The notes: generated by a model not told the origin, from the sequence alone. Shown: positions 1 through 7,022, numbered from the stretch's first letter. The stretch is 28,617 nucleotides of DNA from Peptacetobacter sp900539645 (GCF_047807365.1 NZ_JBLOUI010000032.1:1-28617); one strand, 5' to 3'. Numbers and translations are program-made.

Positions 1-362
1 TTCCAAGGAGTGATACTACGACCTCTATCTTTAATCAGATTATCTCACATAGAAAATGAGATAGGAATGAAAATTAATAAAATTAAATTTAAATATATTA
101 TACGAGGAGTGTTAAATATCATAATATCGCATGCATCTTTATCAATATTTGTGAATTCAATTATTCCATTATGACATTTTTCTTTATTATCGATATATTG
201 AAATATCGGATTTATCTTTAAAGATAGTTTGTTTTCATCAATTATAATATCTGCTATCGTGTAAGCTAAAAGGAATATTACTTTCTCTGTCCATGATATA
301 ATCCATAATCTTTTATCCTTTAATAATATTTTTTAGATTTTAGTATATTTGAAAATATTATT
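1..362. other. Intergenic or gene-remnant stretch, no convincing gene
   Basis: No start-bearing ORF with a ribosome binding site is visible. On the minus strand a frame is open from about 332 down to a stop at 45-47 (about 95 codons, with a hydrophobic C-terminal stretch), but it has no ATG, GTG or TTG near its beginning and no Shine-Dalgarno sequence. It may be a decayed membrane-protein gene or chance in AT-rich DNA. Nothing else is recognisable. Confidence 0.4.
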
Positions 363-1163
363 TTACATCCATTGTATAGATGTAGGTTTTCTTGGTACAG
401 TACGTCTATATGATACATTAGGATAACCAATTAGCATGCATGATTTTATTTGGTCTGGAGTGATGTTTAGATATTCACAAGCAGCAGGGTTTATGCTTAA
501 TGCCATTTGTATAAATCCACTGTATAGAACACCAAGTCCTTCTGAATTTGCCATTAGTTCTATGTTTGAAGAAGCAAGACCACCATTTAATGCTGAGTTA
601 GAGTTGACAATAAGTAGAGCAGGTGAGTTAAAGAATAGTCTGTCTTCACCTATACCATTAGAGTATGCTTCCCAAAGGTTTTGTAAAATTATACGATAAC
701 GTTCTTGTATAGAATTGACACGTTCTGGGTCAGTAAGTATTGTATTAAGACCGTCCCAAACCATTTTTTTAAATGTTTCAAGATTATCCTGAATAAATAT
801 ATAATGAACATCCTGGATATTTCCACCAGTAGGAGTAAATCTACCAGCCTGTAAGATATGCTCCATTGTCTGAGTAGGAATTTTTTTATCTTTATAATTT
901 CTAATACTTCTTCTTGATTTGATAAAGTTTAGCATAAGTTCACTGTCAATAGTTGGTTTTGAATTATTAAATTCTATTACACCTTCTTCAGATTGTTCAG
1001 GTAAGTTAATAGCATTTGTTGGACAGACTGCATAGCAATGTCCACAATCAATACACATATCATTAGCAAATGCTTTTCCATCGACTATTGAAAGACATTT
1101 TGGAAAACACTCTTTTACACATTGACCACAACCAATACATTTTTCTGTTAGAATTTCTACCAT
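363..1163 (-). CDS. Nitroreductase family protein with N-terminal 2x[4Fe-4S] ferredoxin domain
   Basis: This 266-residue protein joins a bacterial-type ferredoxin domain (residues 1-50) to an FMN-dependent nitroreductase domain (about 80-260). Two clusters of cysteines are visible: C9, C12, C15, C19 and C37, C40, C43, C47, the pattern for two 4Fe-4S clusters. The nitroreductase part starts with the typical RRSIRNYKDKKIP segment and contains a PTGGNIQ-like FMN-binding stretch. Such clostridial fusions are thought to pass electrons from reduced ferredoxin-like clusters to FMN and then to a nitro- or quinone-type substrate; the true substrate is unknown. The start follows a purine-rich GGGGGGAATATAA leader. 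The gene is divergent from an HxlR-family regulator, and the shared intergenic region holds an operator-like palindrome, so redox or electrophile control is likely. Confidence 0.9.
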   Translation of the reverse strand: MVEILTEKCIGCGQCVKECFPKCLSIVDGKAFANDMCIDCGHCYAVCPTNAINLPEQSEEGVIEFNNSKPTIDSELMLNFIKSRRSIRNYKDKKIPTQTMEHILQAGRFTPTGGNIQDVHYIFIQDNLETFKKMVWDGLNTILTDPERVNSIQERYRIILQNLWEAYSNGIGEDRLFFNSPALLIVNSNSALNGGLASSNIELMANSEGLGVLYSGFIQMALSINPAACEYLNITPDQIKSCMLIGYPNVSYRRTVPRKPTSIQWM

Positions 1164-1199
1164 TTATATTCCCCCCTATAAGATTAAAAAAAAGAATTT

Positions 1200-1234
1200 A
1201 CTCTTAATTTAGAGTATGGTACTATTTTAAGAGT
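1200..1234. promoter_or_regulatory. Operator-like inverted repeat for the HxlR regulator
   Basis: ACTCT-N6-AGAGT forms an inverted repeat at 1200-1215, and a further half-site AAGAGT lies at 1229-1234. HxlR/YodB proteins bind such short dyads between divergent genes. The dyad lies just downstream of the predicted minus-strand -10 box, so binding would block the nitroreductase promoter. The assignment is inferred from position and symmetry. Confidence 0.5.
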
Positions 1235-1252
1235 GCATAAAAAAATTGTCAA
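1224..1252 (-). promoter_or_regulatory. Sigma-A promoter of the nitroreductase gene
   Basis: On the minus strand TTGACA (1252-1247), a 17-base spacer and TAAAAT (1229-1224) form a near-consensus promoter about 60 bases upstream of the start codon. The -35 box overlaps the proposed -35 of the divergent hxlR promoter. Confidence 0.7.
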
Positions 1253-1274
1253 TAACGCAGTTTTTTAGTACTAG
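1246..1274 (+). promoter_or_regulatory. Probable promoter of the hxlR gene
   Basis: TTGTCA (1246-1251), a 17-base spacer and TACTAG (1269-1274) lie 30 bases ahead of the hxlR start. The -35 box overlaps that of the opposing promoter, so the two promoters would compete for polymerase. Confidence 0.45.
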
Positions 1275-1303
1275 GTAAGAGAAAACAGATTAGGAGGATT
1301 TTT

Positions 1304-1636
1304 ATGAGTAAAGAATATTCATGTCCATGTTTAGATAAATGTCCATTACAAAGGGCAATGGATGTAATTGGAGGAAAATGGAAATTAGCAATCTTGTGCT
1401 CATTAAATACTAATGGTTCAACAAGATATAATGAATTAAAAAGAAAAATTAAGGGAATATCAAATACAATGCTTGCAAAATCTTTAAAAGAGTTAGAAGA
1501 AAATGGATTAATTAATAGATATGAGTATGTTGAAGTTCCTATACGAATTGAATATGAAGTTTCTGAAAAAGCTAAGTCTTTAATTCCAATTTTAAAAGAG
1601 TTGGCAAAATGGGGAATGACTTTAGATAATGATTAG
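1304..1636 (+). CDS. HxlR family winged-helix transcriptional regulator
   Basis: The 110-residue product fits the HxlR family in length and sequence. It begins with a cysteine-rich segment (CPCLDKCPLQRAMDVIGGKWK), where C7, C9 and C13 surround the usual family cysteine. A winged-helix core follows: KWKLAILCSL, then RYNELKRKIKGISNTMLAKSLKELEENGLI as recognition helix and wing, then EYEVSEKAKSLIPIL at the C-terminal dimer helix. AGGAGG at 1292-1297 supports the start. HxlR members such as YodB and HypR sense diamide, quinones or hypochlorite through cysteine; the extra N-terminal cysteines make redox sensing plausible. Its obvious target is the divergent nitroreductase gene. A hairpin terminator follows at 1700-1723. 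Confidence 0.92.
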   Translation: MSKEYSCPCLDKCPLQRAMDVIGGKWKLAILCSLNTNGSTRYNELKRKIKGISNTMLAKSLKELEENGLINRYEYVEVPIRIEYEVSEKAKSLIPILKELAKWGMTLDND

Positions 1637-1645
1637 TAAAAATTA

Positions 1646-1698
1646 TTAAAATGCCCCATACTGTTAAATGTATTACTCTAACAATATGGGGCGTTTAA
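1646..1698 (-). repeat. Dispersed structured element, copy F (short form)
   Basis: GCCCCATA (1653-1660) pairs with TATGGGGC (1685-1692), extended by TTAAA/TTTAA outside and TGTTA/TAACA inside. Read on the minus strand, the apical loop is AGAGTAATACATTT, matching the loop of the copies at 10.9 kb and 13.7 kb. The conserved asymmetric internal loop of the longer copies is absent. It sits between convergent genes (hxlR and the CaCA exchanger), 3' of both. Confidence 0.7.
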
Positions 1699-1699
1699 G

Positions 1700-1723
1700 A
1701 GAAGAGTAGAGATACTCTTCTTT
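1700..1723 (+). terminator. Intrinsic terminator of hxlR
   Basis: AGAAGAGTA (1700-1708) and TACTCTTCT (1713-1721) form a 9-bp stem with a 4-base loop, followed by a T-rich run. It lies next to copy F of the structured element. Confidence 0.6.
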
Positions 1724-1725
1724 AT

Positions 1726-2721
1726 TTATATACTCATTATTAAATATGCTGTGTATCCTACGTAAAGAGCAGTTAATATTGCTCCTTCAACCCTGTTTAT
1801 ATCTTTTCTGACAACAGTAAATATATAAGTAAGTACTGTCACACCAATCATAAACAAGCAATCTACAAACAACTTAGGATCTATTGCTATTGGAGAAATA
1901 GCAGCAGATGCACCTAGAACAAATAATATATTAAACATATTTGATCCTATTACATTTCCTAAAGCGATATCACTCTCACCTTTAGTAGCAGCTATTATAG
2001 ATGTAACTAATTCTGGTAGAGAAGTACCGATAGCAACTATTGTAAGTCCTATAAGCTGGTCACTTACACCGAAGCTTTTTGCTATTCCAGTAGCCGCATT
2101 TACAACAACCTGTCCACCTAAAACTATTGCTATTATCCCACCTATTGAGAATATTATAGCCTTTGAAATAGGCATTGTTTCAACTGGAGCATCTATTTCT
2201 ACAGTTATCTTTTCATTAGGATTGGCTTTTTGAGCTTCTAAAGCCTGATTTCTAGAGTTTAGAGCTGACATTATTAGTGAATACATGAAAATAGCGAAGA
2301 ACATTAGAAGAACTAAACCGTCACCTCTACTAAGCTGGTTTACTGAAGTTCCACCAAAGAACTGATCTCCAATTATTACAAATGTAAGCACAGATATCAG
2401 TATTAAAAATGGAAACTCTTTAATTCTAACGCTTTTTTCTACCATTAATGGCTTTATCATGGCAGATACACCAACGACCATAAGAAGATTGAATATATTA
2501 GATCCAATTACATTCCCCATAGCCATTCCATTTTGTCCACTTAAAGCAGCTGTGATACTTACTGCAGCTTCTGGTGCACTAGTACCAAAAGCGACTATTG
2601 TAAGCCCTATTATAAGTGAAGGGATTTTTAGCGACTCTGCAATACTCGACGCCCCTTCAACAAAATAGTCGGCTCCCTTTACAAGAAGAACAAATCCGAC
2701 TACCAATAAAATATAATTCAT
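1726..2721 (-). CDS. Calcium/sodium antiporter, CaCA (YrbG-like) family
   Basis: This 331-residue polytopic protein has the internal duplication of Ca2+/cation exchangers. The first alpha repeat contains GTSAPE (46-51) and GNVIGSNIFN (69-78); the second contains GTSLPE (232-237) and GNVIGSNMFN (255-264). The acidic residues in these two repeats bind the cation in the family. A hydrophilic loop (about 155-183) separates the halves. Length and motifs fit prokaryotic YrbG-type exchangers, which swap Ca2+ for Na+ or K+ across the membrane; the exact ions cannot be told from sequence. A GGGGG ribosome binding site precedes the start. The upstream corA gene has its own terminator, so this gene is probably transcribed separately. 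Confidence 0.93.
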   Translation of the reverse strand: MNYILLVVGFVLLVKGADYFVEGASSIAESLKIPSLIIGLTIVAFGTSAPEAAVSITAALSGQNGMAMGNVIGSNIFNLLMVVGVSAMIKPLMVEKSVRIKEFPFLILISVLTFVIIGDQFFGGTSVNQLSRGDGLVLLMFFAIFMYSLIMSALNSRNQALEAQKANPNEKITVEIDAPVETMPISKAIIFSIGGIIAIVLGGQVVVNAATGIAKSFGVSDQLIGLTIVAIGTSLPELVTSIIAATKGESDIALGNVIGSNMFNILFVLGASAAISPIAIDPKLFVDCLFMIGVTVLTYIFTVVRKDINRVEGAILTALYVGYTAYLIMSI

Positions 2722-2763
2722 ATTAAGTTTACCCCCTTTATAAATTTCCCTTAAAATTAAAAG

Positions 2764-2810
2764 TCTGTTTCATAAGCATTCTAAATAGTTTAAAACACTT
2801 ACGAAACAGA
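2764..2810 (-). terminator. Intrinsic terminator of corA
   Basis: TCTGTTTC(G)TAAG and CTTA(T)GAAACAGA pair over 13 positions with one mismatch or wobble, and on the minus strand are followed by CTTTTAATTTT. It begins two bases after the corA stop codon. Confidence 0.65.
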
Positions 2811-2812
2811 AT

Positions 2813-3748
2813 CTATAAAAGTTTATTTTTAGACATTAACATAGTAATAATTACACATACAATTACTGATATAAAAGATATCAACCAGAAACCGTTTGGG
2901 TTTTCAGCAAGCGGAATTCCGCCGACGTTCATTCCAAAGAACCCTGATATTAATGTAGGTAATGAAACAATAAGTGTGATAACTGTAAGAACCTGCATAA
3001 CATTGTTCTGGTTATTACTGATTATCGCACTGAAGGCGTCCATGATTCGGCTAAGTATATCTCCGTAAATAGTAGCCATTTCAAGAGCCTGTCTGTTTTC
3101 TACAATAACATCGTCTAATAAATCGTCGTCGTCGTGATACTTCTTAATACTTGATGTTTTAAGCATCTTATTAAGCACTAACTCATTAGATTTTAATGAA
3201 GTAGAGAAGTAAACCAGAGATTTTTCAAGCTCTAGTAACTGAATAAGCTGCTTGTTCTGCATTGAGTCATATATTTCTTTTTCTAGAGTAGTAGTCATCT
3301 TGTTTATTCTTCTTAGATAGTGTAGGTAGTAAGATGCATTTTTGTGCAAAATCTGAAGAAGAAAACGAGACTTCATATTAGTGTAGAAATCCTTTATATG
3401 ACCGACAATAAAGTCATTAAGAATCTTTGTCTGTTCACTACATACTGTAAGAATTACATCTTCGGTAATTATTATACCAAGCGGTATAGTGCTGTATAAC
3501 GAGTTATGTGAGTCACTCTCATCTATAGGTATATCTATAAGGATAAGAGTATGGTTGTCATTTACTTCGATTCTTGAACGTTCCTCCTCATCCAGAGCAG
3601 CATTGATACTTTCGATATCTATGTCAGTATGGTCATATATCTCGTGTATCTCGCTCTGATTAGGCTCAACAAGGTTGATCCAGCATCCTTCTTCTGGCTC
3701 GTTTATTTTTTCTAGCTTAGAATCGATAGTTTTATAGTATCTTATCAT
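2813..3748 (-). CDS. corA: CorA family divalent cation (magnesium) transporter
   Basis: The 311-residue product has the CorA layout: a long cytoplasmic N-terminal domain of mixed structure, a long helical stalk (about 125-235), and two C-terminal transmembrane helices. The first helix ends in the signature GMN (272-274) within GFFGMNVGG, and the second is followed by a basic tail (MSKNKLL). CorA forms a homopentameric channel for Mg2+ and, in some members, Co2+ or Ni2+. An AAGGAG site precedes the start. The approximately 180-base leader contains hairpins and a possible 16-codon ORF, so post-initiation control is possible. No M-box riboswitch is seen. Confidence 0.95.
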   Translation of the reverse strand: MIRYYKTIDSKLEKINEPEEGCWINLVEPNQSEIHEIYDHTDIDIESINAALDEEERSRIEVNDNHTLILIDIPIDESDSHNSLYSTIPLGIIITEDVILTVCSEQTKILNDFIVGHIKDFYTNMKSRFLLQILHKNASYYLHYLRRINKMTTTLEKEIYDSMQNKQLIQLLELEKSLVYFSTSLKSNELVLNKMLKTSSIKKYHDDDDLLDDVIVENRQALEMATIYGDILSRIMDAFSAIISNNQNNVMQVLTVITLIVSLPTLISGFFGMNVGGIPLAENPNGFWLISFISVIVCVIITMLMSKNKLL

Positions 3749-3773
3749 CGCAACACACTCCTTGTTTTTAATT

Positions 3774-3889
3774 ATAGTAGTACTATCGGCTAACGAGTAA
3801 TCAAAGCCAAACTACTATTGCGACTAAGATACTGTTAACAGATAGGTTTTAAATTTTTAATACTTTGCAACGGATAACTATCCATTGCA
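3774..3889 (-). promoter_or_regulatory. Structured corA leader with a possible 16-codon leader ORF
   Basis: Within the corA 5' region the minus strand carries an 11-position hairpin TGCAA(Y)GGATA/TATCC(R)TTGCA (3866-3889), a palindrome CTGTTAACAG (3832-3841), and a second hairpin (ATAGTAG at 3812-3818 pairing with CTACTAT at 3774-3780, with GGCT/AGCC inside). A short ORF (3885 to 3835) reads MDSYPLQSIKNLKPIC after a GGAG. It holds two proline codons, which recalls leader-peptide control of Mg2+ transporters, but no homology is claimed. Confidence 0.3.
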
Positions 3890-3931
3890 CATCACTCTCC
3901 TTTTCCAATTTAAAATATCTATCCATTAAAT

Positions 3932-3960
3932 AGAATACATTTTATTTGACAGAAAATCAA
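3932..3960 (-). promoter_or_regulatory. Probable promoter of corA
   Basis: On the minus strand TTGATT (3960-3955), a 17-base spacer and TATTCT (3937-3932) give a reasonable sigma-A promoter. It implies a leader of about 180 bases. The rest of the 3749-4106 interval holds only this leader and the tRNA promoter. Confidence 0.5.
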
Positions 3961-4025
3961 GGAAATTTGTTCAAATGACTGAGAATTTTTACATTGTAAT
4001 ATGAAAAGAAAAGAGTAAAAAATAA

Positions 4026-4054
4026 TTGACATAGTAGGCGATATGAATTATCAT
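4026..4054 (+). promoter_or_regulatory. Promoter of tRNA-Arg(CCG)
   Basis: A consensus TTGACA (4026-4031) is followed after 17 bases by TATCAT (4049-4054), about 50 bases ahead of the mature tRNA. Confidence 0.6.
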
Positions 4055-4106
4055 AATATATGTGTTTGAAATATACTTTTTCTTAAAAAGTATATTTTAT
4101 TAATAT

Positions 4107-4183
4107 GTGCCTGTAGTTCAATTGGTAGAATGTCAGACTCCGACTCTGAAGGTCTGCGGGTTCGAGTCCCGTCGGGTACACCA
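4107..4183 (+). tRNA. tRNA-Arg, anticodon CCG
   Basis: A complete cloverleaf can be folded: acceptor GTGCCTG/CGGGTAC, D stem GTTC/GAAT, anticodon stem TCAGA/TCTGA with loop CTCCGAC, T stem GCGGG/CCCGT with TTCGAGT. The anticodon is CCG, reading the rare codon CGG. The 3' CCA is encoded (4181-4183). Confidence 0.95.
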
Positions 4184-4191
4184 TTTATTAG

Positions 4192-4227
4192 GAAGTCCTG
4201 CAAATTTTGTGGGACTTCTTGTTTTTT
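4192..4227 (+). terminator. Terminator after tRNA-Arg(CCG)
   Basis: GAAGTCC and GGACTTC form the stem around a 13-base loop, followed by TTGTTTTTT. It separates the tRNA from folT, although some read-through may supply folT because no clear promoter is seen between them. Confidence 0.7.
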
Positions 4228-4270
4228 AAACAGAAAATTTAATAAAAGAAAACTTAGGAGGTTATTTTTA

Positions 4271-4786
4271 ATGAATAAAATTACGACTAAAGACTTAGTT
4301 ATGATGTCGCTTTTAGTTGCGATAACGATAATTTTATCGAGATTCCTATCAATATCTACTCCAATAATAAAGATAGGATTTAGCTTTGTTCCACTAACAA
4401 TAGCGGGGATATTATACGGACCTAAATATACGATGATTATAGCTGTAATAGCCGATTTAATAGGAGTAACACTTATAACAGGAGATTTCTTCCCAGGATT
4501 TACAGTTACAACAGCGTTAGTTGGTCTACTTTACGGAAAATTCCTTTACAATAAACCAAAAGCTATGAGAAATATAATAATATGTACAATTTTAGTTAAT
4601 TTAGTGGAATTAATTCTAAACACAGGTAATATATACCTACTTAGCGGATACGGATTTATGGCGACATTACCAACAAGAGCTTTTAAAGCAGCTTTAATGG
4701 TGCCAATAAAAGCATTTGTTATATACAATGTTTCATATCCTATAGTTAGCATGAAAAATATGGCGATGAATAGAAGAGCGGTTTAA
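4271..4786 (+). CDS. Folate-type ECF transporter S component (FolT-like)
   Basis: The 171-residue product is a small hydrophobic protein with about six membrane segments and the ECF S-component look: N-terminal TTKDLVMMSLLVAITIILSRF, then KIGFSFVPLTIAGILYGP, where the F-x-F-V-P motif is typical of FolT family members. It would capture folate and deliver it with the EcfA/A'/T module, which is not in this window. An in-frame extension upstream runs into the tRNA gene, but the start at 4271 is chosen because TTAGGAGGT lies 8-13 bases before it. The protein length also matches the family. Substrate assignment to folate rests on family resemblance; other S components look similar. Confidence 0.82.
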   Translation: MNKITTKDLVMMSLLVAITIILSRFLSISTPIIKIGFSFVPLTIAGILYGPKYTMIIAVIADLIGVTLITGDFFPGFTVTTALVGLLYGKFLYNKPKAMRNIIICTILVNLVELILNTGNIYLLSGYGFMATLPTRAFKAALMVPIKAFVIYNVSYPIVSMKNMAMNRRAV

Positions 4787-4792
4787 AATTCG

Positions 4793-4822
4793 TTTGATTT
4801 TGTAAATATAAATAAAATCAAA
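4793..4822 (+). terminator. Weak hairpin after folT
   Basis: TTTGATTTT pairs with AAAATCAAA (9 bp, 12-base loop) just after the folT stop. No strong T-run follows, so termination is uncertain. The remaining bases up to 5058 show only an isolated TATAAT (5017-5022) that could serve the next gene. Confidence 0.3.
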
Positions 4823-5058
4823 GATTTGAAATTTATCTTTAAATGTATTAATATATAGTATAGTTGTGAGTGTAAGGAGATTACTTTTAACTTTTATGTA
4901 AATTTTAAATCTAAAAATTTTTATAAAATATTTAGAAAATAAAAATTGATTATGATTAAAATTTCATAAATCTTTAGAAATAATATCAATTTAATTTAAT
5001 AATTGGGTGTTAATATTATAATTAAGTAAAACGAATCAGATAGACGGGAGGTTTTTTC

Positions 5059-5907
5059 ATGAATAATGTAGAAAAGAAACAAATATCTGTATTTTTCGGA
5101 ATAGCACTTATGTTTATGATAGCTCTTTCAATTATGTATTATCAAGATAGAAATCCGGATTTATTATTGTATATGATCTTTTCACCAGCGTTGGCTGCAT
5201 TGATAACTAGAATGATTTGCAGAGAAGGTCTTAGAAATATGTTCTTGAAGATAAACATCAAGAGGAATAAAAAGACTTACATAAAAACATTACTTTTTAC
5301 TCCTTTCATAATATACTTTGGAGCAGTTATAAACTATATAATATTCCATTCAGGGGTTAAATTATTGGGGATGGTGACAGTTTACAATCTTCAGTATACA
5401 AGTATGTTTGAATATTTGAAGAGTGTTACATATGAGGTTTCAAATTTAGCGATAATCTTCCCAATCTATGGTATAATTCAGAGTTTTTGTGAAGAGTTTG
5501 CTTGGAGAGGTTATCTTCTTCCAAGAATGTGCAAGATTATGAAACCAGATAAGGCAGCTGTACTTAATGGATTTTTATGGGGAGTATGGCAGTTGCCGAT
5601 AATTATGATTTTATATATGAAAGTAGCGGAGAATCCGTTAAATGGAGCAGTGATGCTTTTAATTATGAGTACATCAGTAGGAGTTATTCAGTCATATTTA
5701 CTTTATAAGACAGAGTCGCTTTGGTGTCCGGTGTTATTCAATTTATCGTTGAATATTATAAATATATATAATCCAGCTTCTATTTTTGTTAATGTTGCAG
5801 CTGGGAATTCAATAAGTCATGTTCTTCCTGGTGTTGTGGGAATGGCAGGACTTGTAATAGCAGGAATGTTATGCTATAGAGAAAGTAAAAGAGTATATGT
5901 TAATTAA
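5059..5907 (+). CDS. CPBP (Abi/CAAX-like) family membrane protein with degenerate active site
   Basis: The 282-residue protein is polytopic and carries CPBP motifs: EEFAWRGYLLPRM at 145-157 (E145, E146, R150) and NGFLWGVWQLP at 170-180, then LFNLSLN at 226-232. CPBP intramembrane proteases, related to Rce1, normally have a histidine in motif 2 (WxWHLP) and another in motif 3 (FHxxxN). Here these are Q178 and N228, while the motif 3 asparagine (N232) is kept. The glutamates and arginine remain, but two catalytic histidines are missing, so proteolysis is doubtful. The protein could be a pseudo-enzyme with a binding role. GGGAGG precedes the start. It is followed by copy E of the structured element, which ends in a T-run and may terminate it. 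Confidence 0.85.
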   Translation: MNNVEKKQISVFFGIALMFMIALSIMYYQDRNPDLLLYMIFSPALAALITRMICREGLRNMFLKINIKRNKKTYIKTLLFTPFIIYFGAVINYIIFHSGVKLLGMVTVYNLQYTSMFEYLKSVTYEVSNLAIIFPIYGIIQSFCEEFAWRGYLLPRMCKIMKPDKAAVLNGFLWGVWQLPIIMILYMKVAENPLNGAVMLLIMSTSVGVIQSYLLYKTESLWCPVLFNLSLNIINIYNPASIFVNVAAGNSISHVLPGVVGMAGLVIAGMLCYRESKRVYVN

Positions 5908-5921
5908 TTTGCTATCTTTAT

Positions 5922-6132
5922 AAAGAGTGGATAAATCAAAATTTCCGTTTCTATGTTATATGGGAAGTATTGAACTTATAGACAAACTACTCTCCAGCTT
6001 CGACGGGTGTTGAAGGAAGAGTTTTGTTGTAAATAAAATACGCGTCTGCAGATTGTCGAGGGCGTTTTGTCTATAAGCTTCAATACTATAACATATAAAT
6101 AGTTTCGGAAAGTTTTGATTTAATCCACTCTT
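5922..6132 (+). repeat. Dispersed structured element, copy E (211-bp imperfect palindrome)
   Basis: Outer arms AAGAGTGGAT-AAATCAAAA-TTTCCG (5923-5946) and their complement (6106-6132) pair with two one-base bulges. A second arm pair follows (TATGTTAT, AGTATTGAA, CTTATAGACAAA at 5952-5986 with 6064-6094). The centre holds the family internal loop: CTCTCCAGCTTCGACG (5990-6004) and CGTCTGCAGATTGTCGAG (6043-6060). The inner helix is poorer than in other copies and the conserved apical loop is replaced by an unrelated AT-rich loop. The right arm ends in CTCTTTTT, so transcripts from the upstream gene could stop here. Confidence 0.7.
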
Positions 6133-6170
6133 TTTAAGTTAGTAAACTTGTTTTGTGTAGGAGAAGTATA

Positions 6171-6494
6171 GATGATTGGTTTTAAGCGAATGATAAGAAA
6201 ATATAATTATTATGTATGGATAGGGGAAGAGGGTATTCCTCTATTTTTTTATATATACGATTAAGTTTTAATATTAAATTTATTTTTCAAGAAAGGCTAG
6301 AATCTAAGAATATCGTTGAATCATATTGGAGTGATGAGCATACTTCAGGTGGAAAGAGAAAGTATTATCATATTACAGATGAAGGACGTGAATTTTTAAA
6401 AATAAAAAAAGAAGAATGGCAGTTTATTAAAAAAGTAATGGATCAGTTTTTAGAGGAGGTCGCACTTAGTCGAATCAGCACAAGAATATATTAA
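6171..6494 (+). pseudogene. Remnant of a PadR family transcriptional regulator
   Basis: The C-terminal two thirds of a PadR winged helix is plain from about 6291: RLESKNIVESYWSDEH, SGGKRKYYHITDEGREFL, then a helix KKEEWQFIKKVMDQFLEE. A ribosome binding site (TAGGAGAAG) and ATG at 6171 begin a reading frame MIGFKRMIRKY..., but it stops at 6261-6263, and the DNA between holds neither the recognition helix nor the GTLYPLLKRLE motif intact. The gene therefore has an internal loss or replacement and a frame break. An ATG at 6216 opens the C-terminal frame but gives a non-PadR N-terminus and has no Shine-Dalgarno. A functional regulator is unlikely. Confidence 0.7.
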
Positions 6495-6656
6495 TCAAGG
6501 CTTAAGCGAGGAGGAAGCTTGTAAAAAAGCTATAGAAAATTTTGACGGTGGGGAAGAAATGCAAAATGAGTTAAACAAAGTTATAAAAAAGCTTTCATCT
6601 TCATTAGATAGATATAATAATTTTAGCAAAAAAATACGATATGACAGAGGTCGATG
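6469..6656 (+). pseudogene. Fragment of a HAAS-like (PadR-associated) domain protein
   Basis: This frame reads VESAQEYINQGLSEEEACKKAIENFDGGEEMQNELNKVIKKL, which resembles the C-terminal half of the HAAS/permease-prefix helical domain usually encoded straight after padR. There is no start codon; the frame is closed by TAG at 6451-6453 and overlaps the end of the PadR remnant, where these domains normally begin afresh. Roughly 30 N-terminal residues seem lost. It ends just after an A7 tract (6628-6634); removing one A would join it in frame to the next ORF. Confidence 0.5.
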
Positions 6657-7009
6657 AGTATAAAGACGAATTAGAAAAATTATTGAATGAGGAAAAATAT
6701 AGTCCAATCAAAGCATTTAGATTATACGTTGTCGATATGGAAGATGGAAATACAAGTACAAGCTCTAAGGGATTAAATTCAGATACAGTTTATGAAAAAG
6801 AGTTAAAGGTTGAAGACGAAAGAGCAAATACATCATACTTAGGATACAACGGAAAAGATTTCTTAGACAAAAATGGAAACATAGTAAATCCAGATATATT
6901 CTCTGAGTACTTCTTCTACAATGAATCAAATATTTTATCTAAAGTATTGGTAGTAGTTGGAGCTGTGTTATTAATTGGATACTTTATAATTAGAAGCAAA
7001 GAAAAATAA
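6641..7009 (+). CDS. Uncharacterised protein with C-terminal membrane anchor, possibly a frameshifted 3' part
   Basis: The 122-residue frame starts at an ATG without a Shine-Dalgarno sequence. It has a charged, helical N-terminus (MTEVDEYKDELEKLLNEEKY), a polar middle with short strand-like segments, and one C-terminal transmembrane helix (ILSKVLVVVGAVLLIGYFII) followed by RSKEK. No family is recognised. If one A is dropped from the A7 tract at 6628-6634, it becomes continuous with the HAAS-like fragment, so this is probably the distal part of one former membrane protein partnered with PadR. It is followed by a strong terminator. Confidence 0.5.
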   Translation: MTEVDEYKDELEKLLNEEKYSPIKAFRLYVVDMEDGNTSTSSKGLNSDTVYEKELKVEDERANTSYLGYNGKDFLDKNGNIVNPDIFSEYFFYNESNILSKVLVVVGAVLLIGYFIIRSKEK

Positions 7010-7022
7010 ATAATCATACATG

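Noticed and set aside
45..332. Minus-strand open frame of about 95 codons
   Set aside because: No start codon or ribosome binding site near its beginning and no recognisable domain; kept only as a possible remnant.
3749..3960. M-box or other known riboswitch ahead of corA
   Set aside because: The conserved M-box segments are not present; only hairpins and a short ORF can be seen.
4130..4270. N-terminal extension of the FolT-like protein
   Set aside because: It begins inside tRNA-Arg(CCG) and crosses a terminator; the start at 4271 has AGGAGG.
4184..4270. THF riboswitch upstream of the FolT-like gene
   Set aside because: Only a tRNA terminator and a short AT-rich spacer are present; no THF aptamer core.
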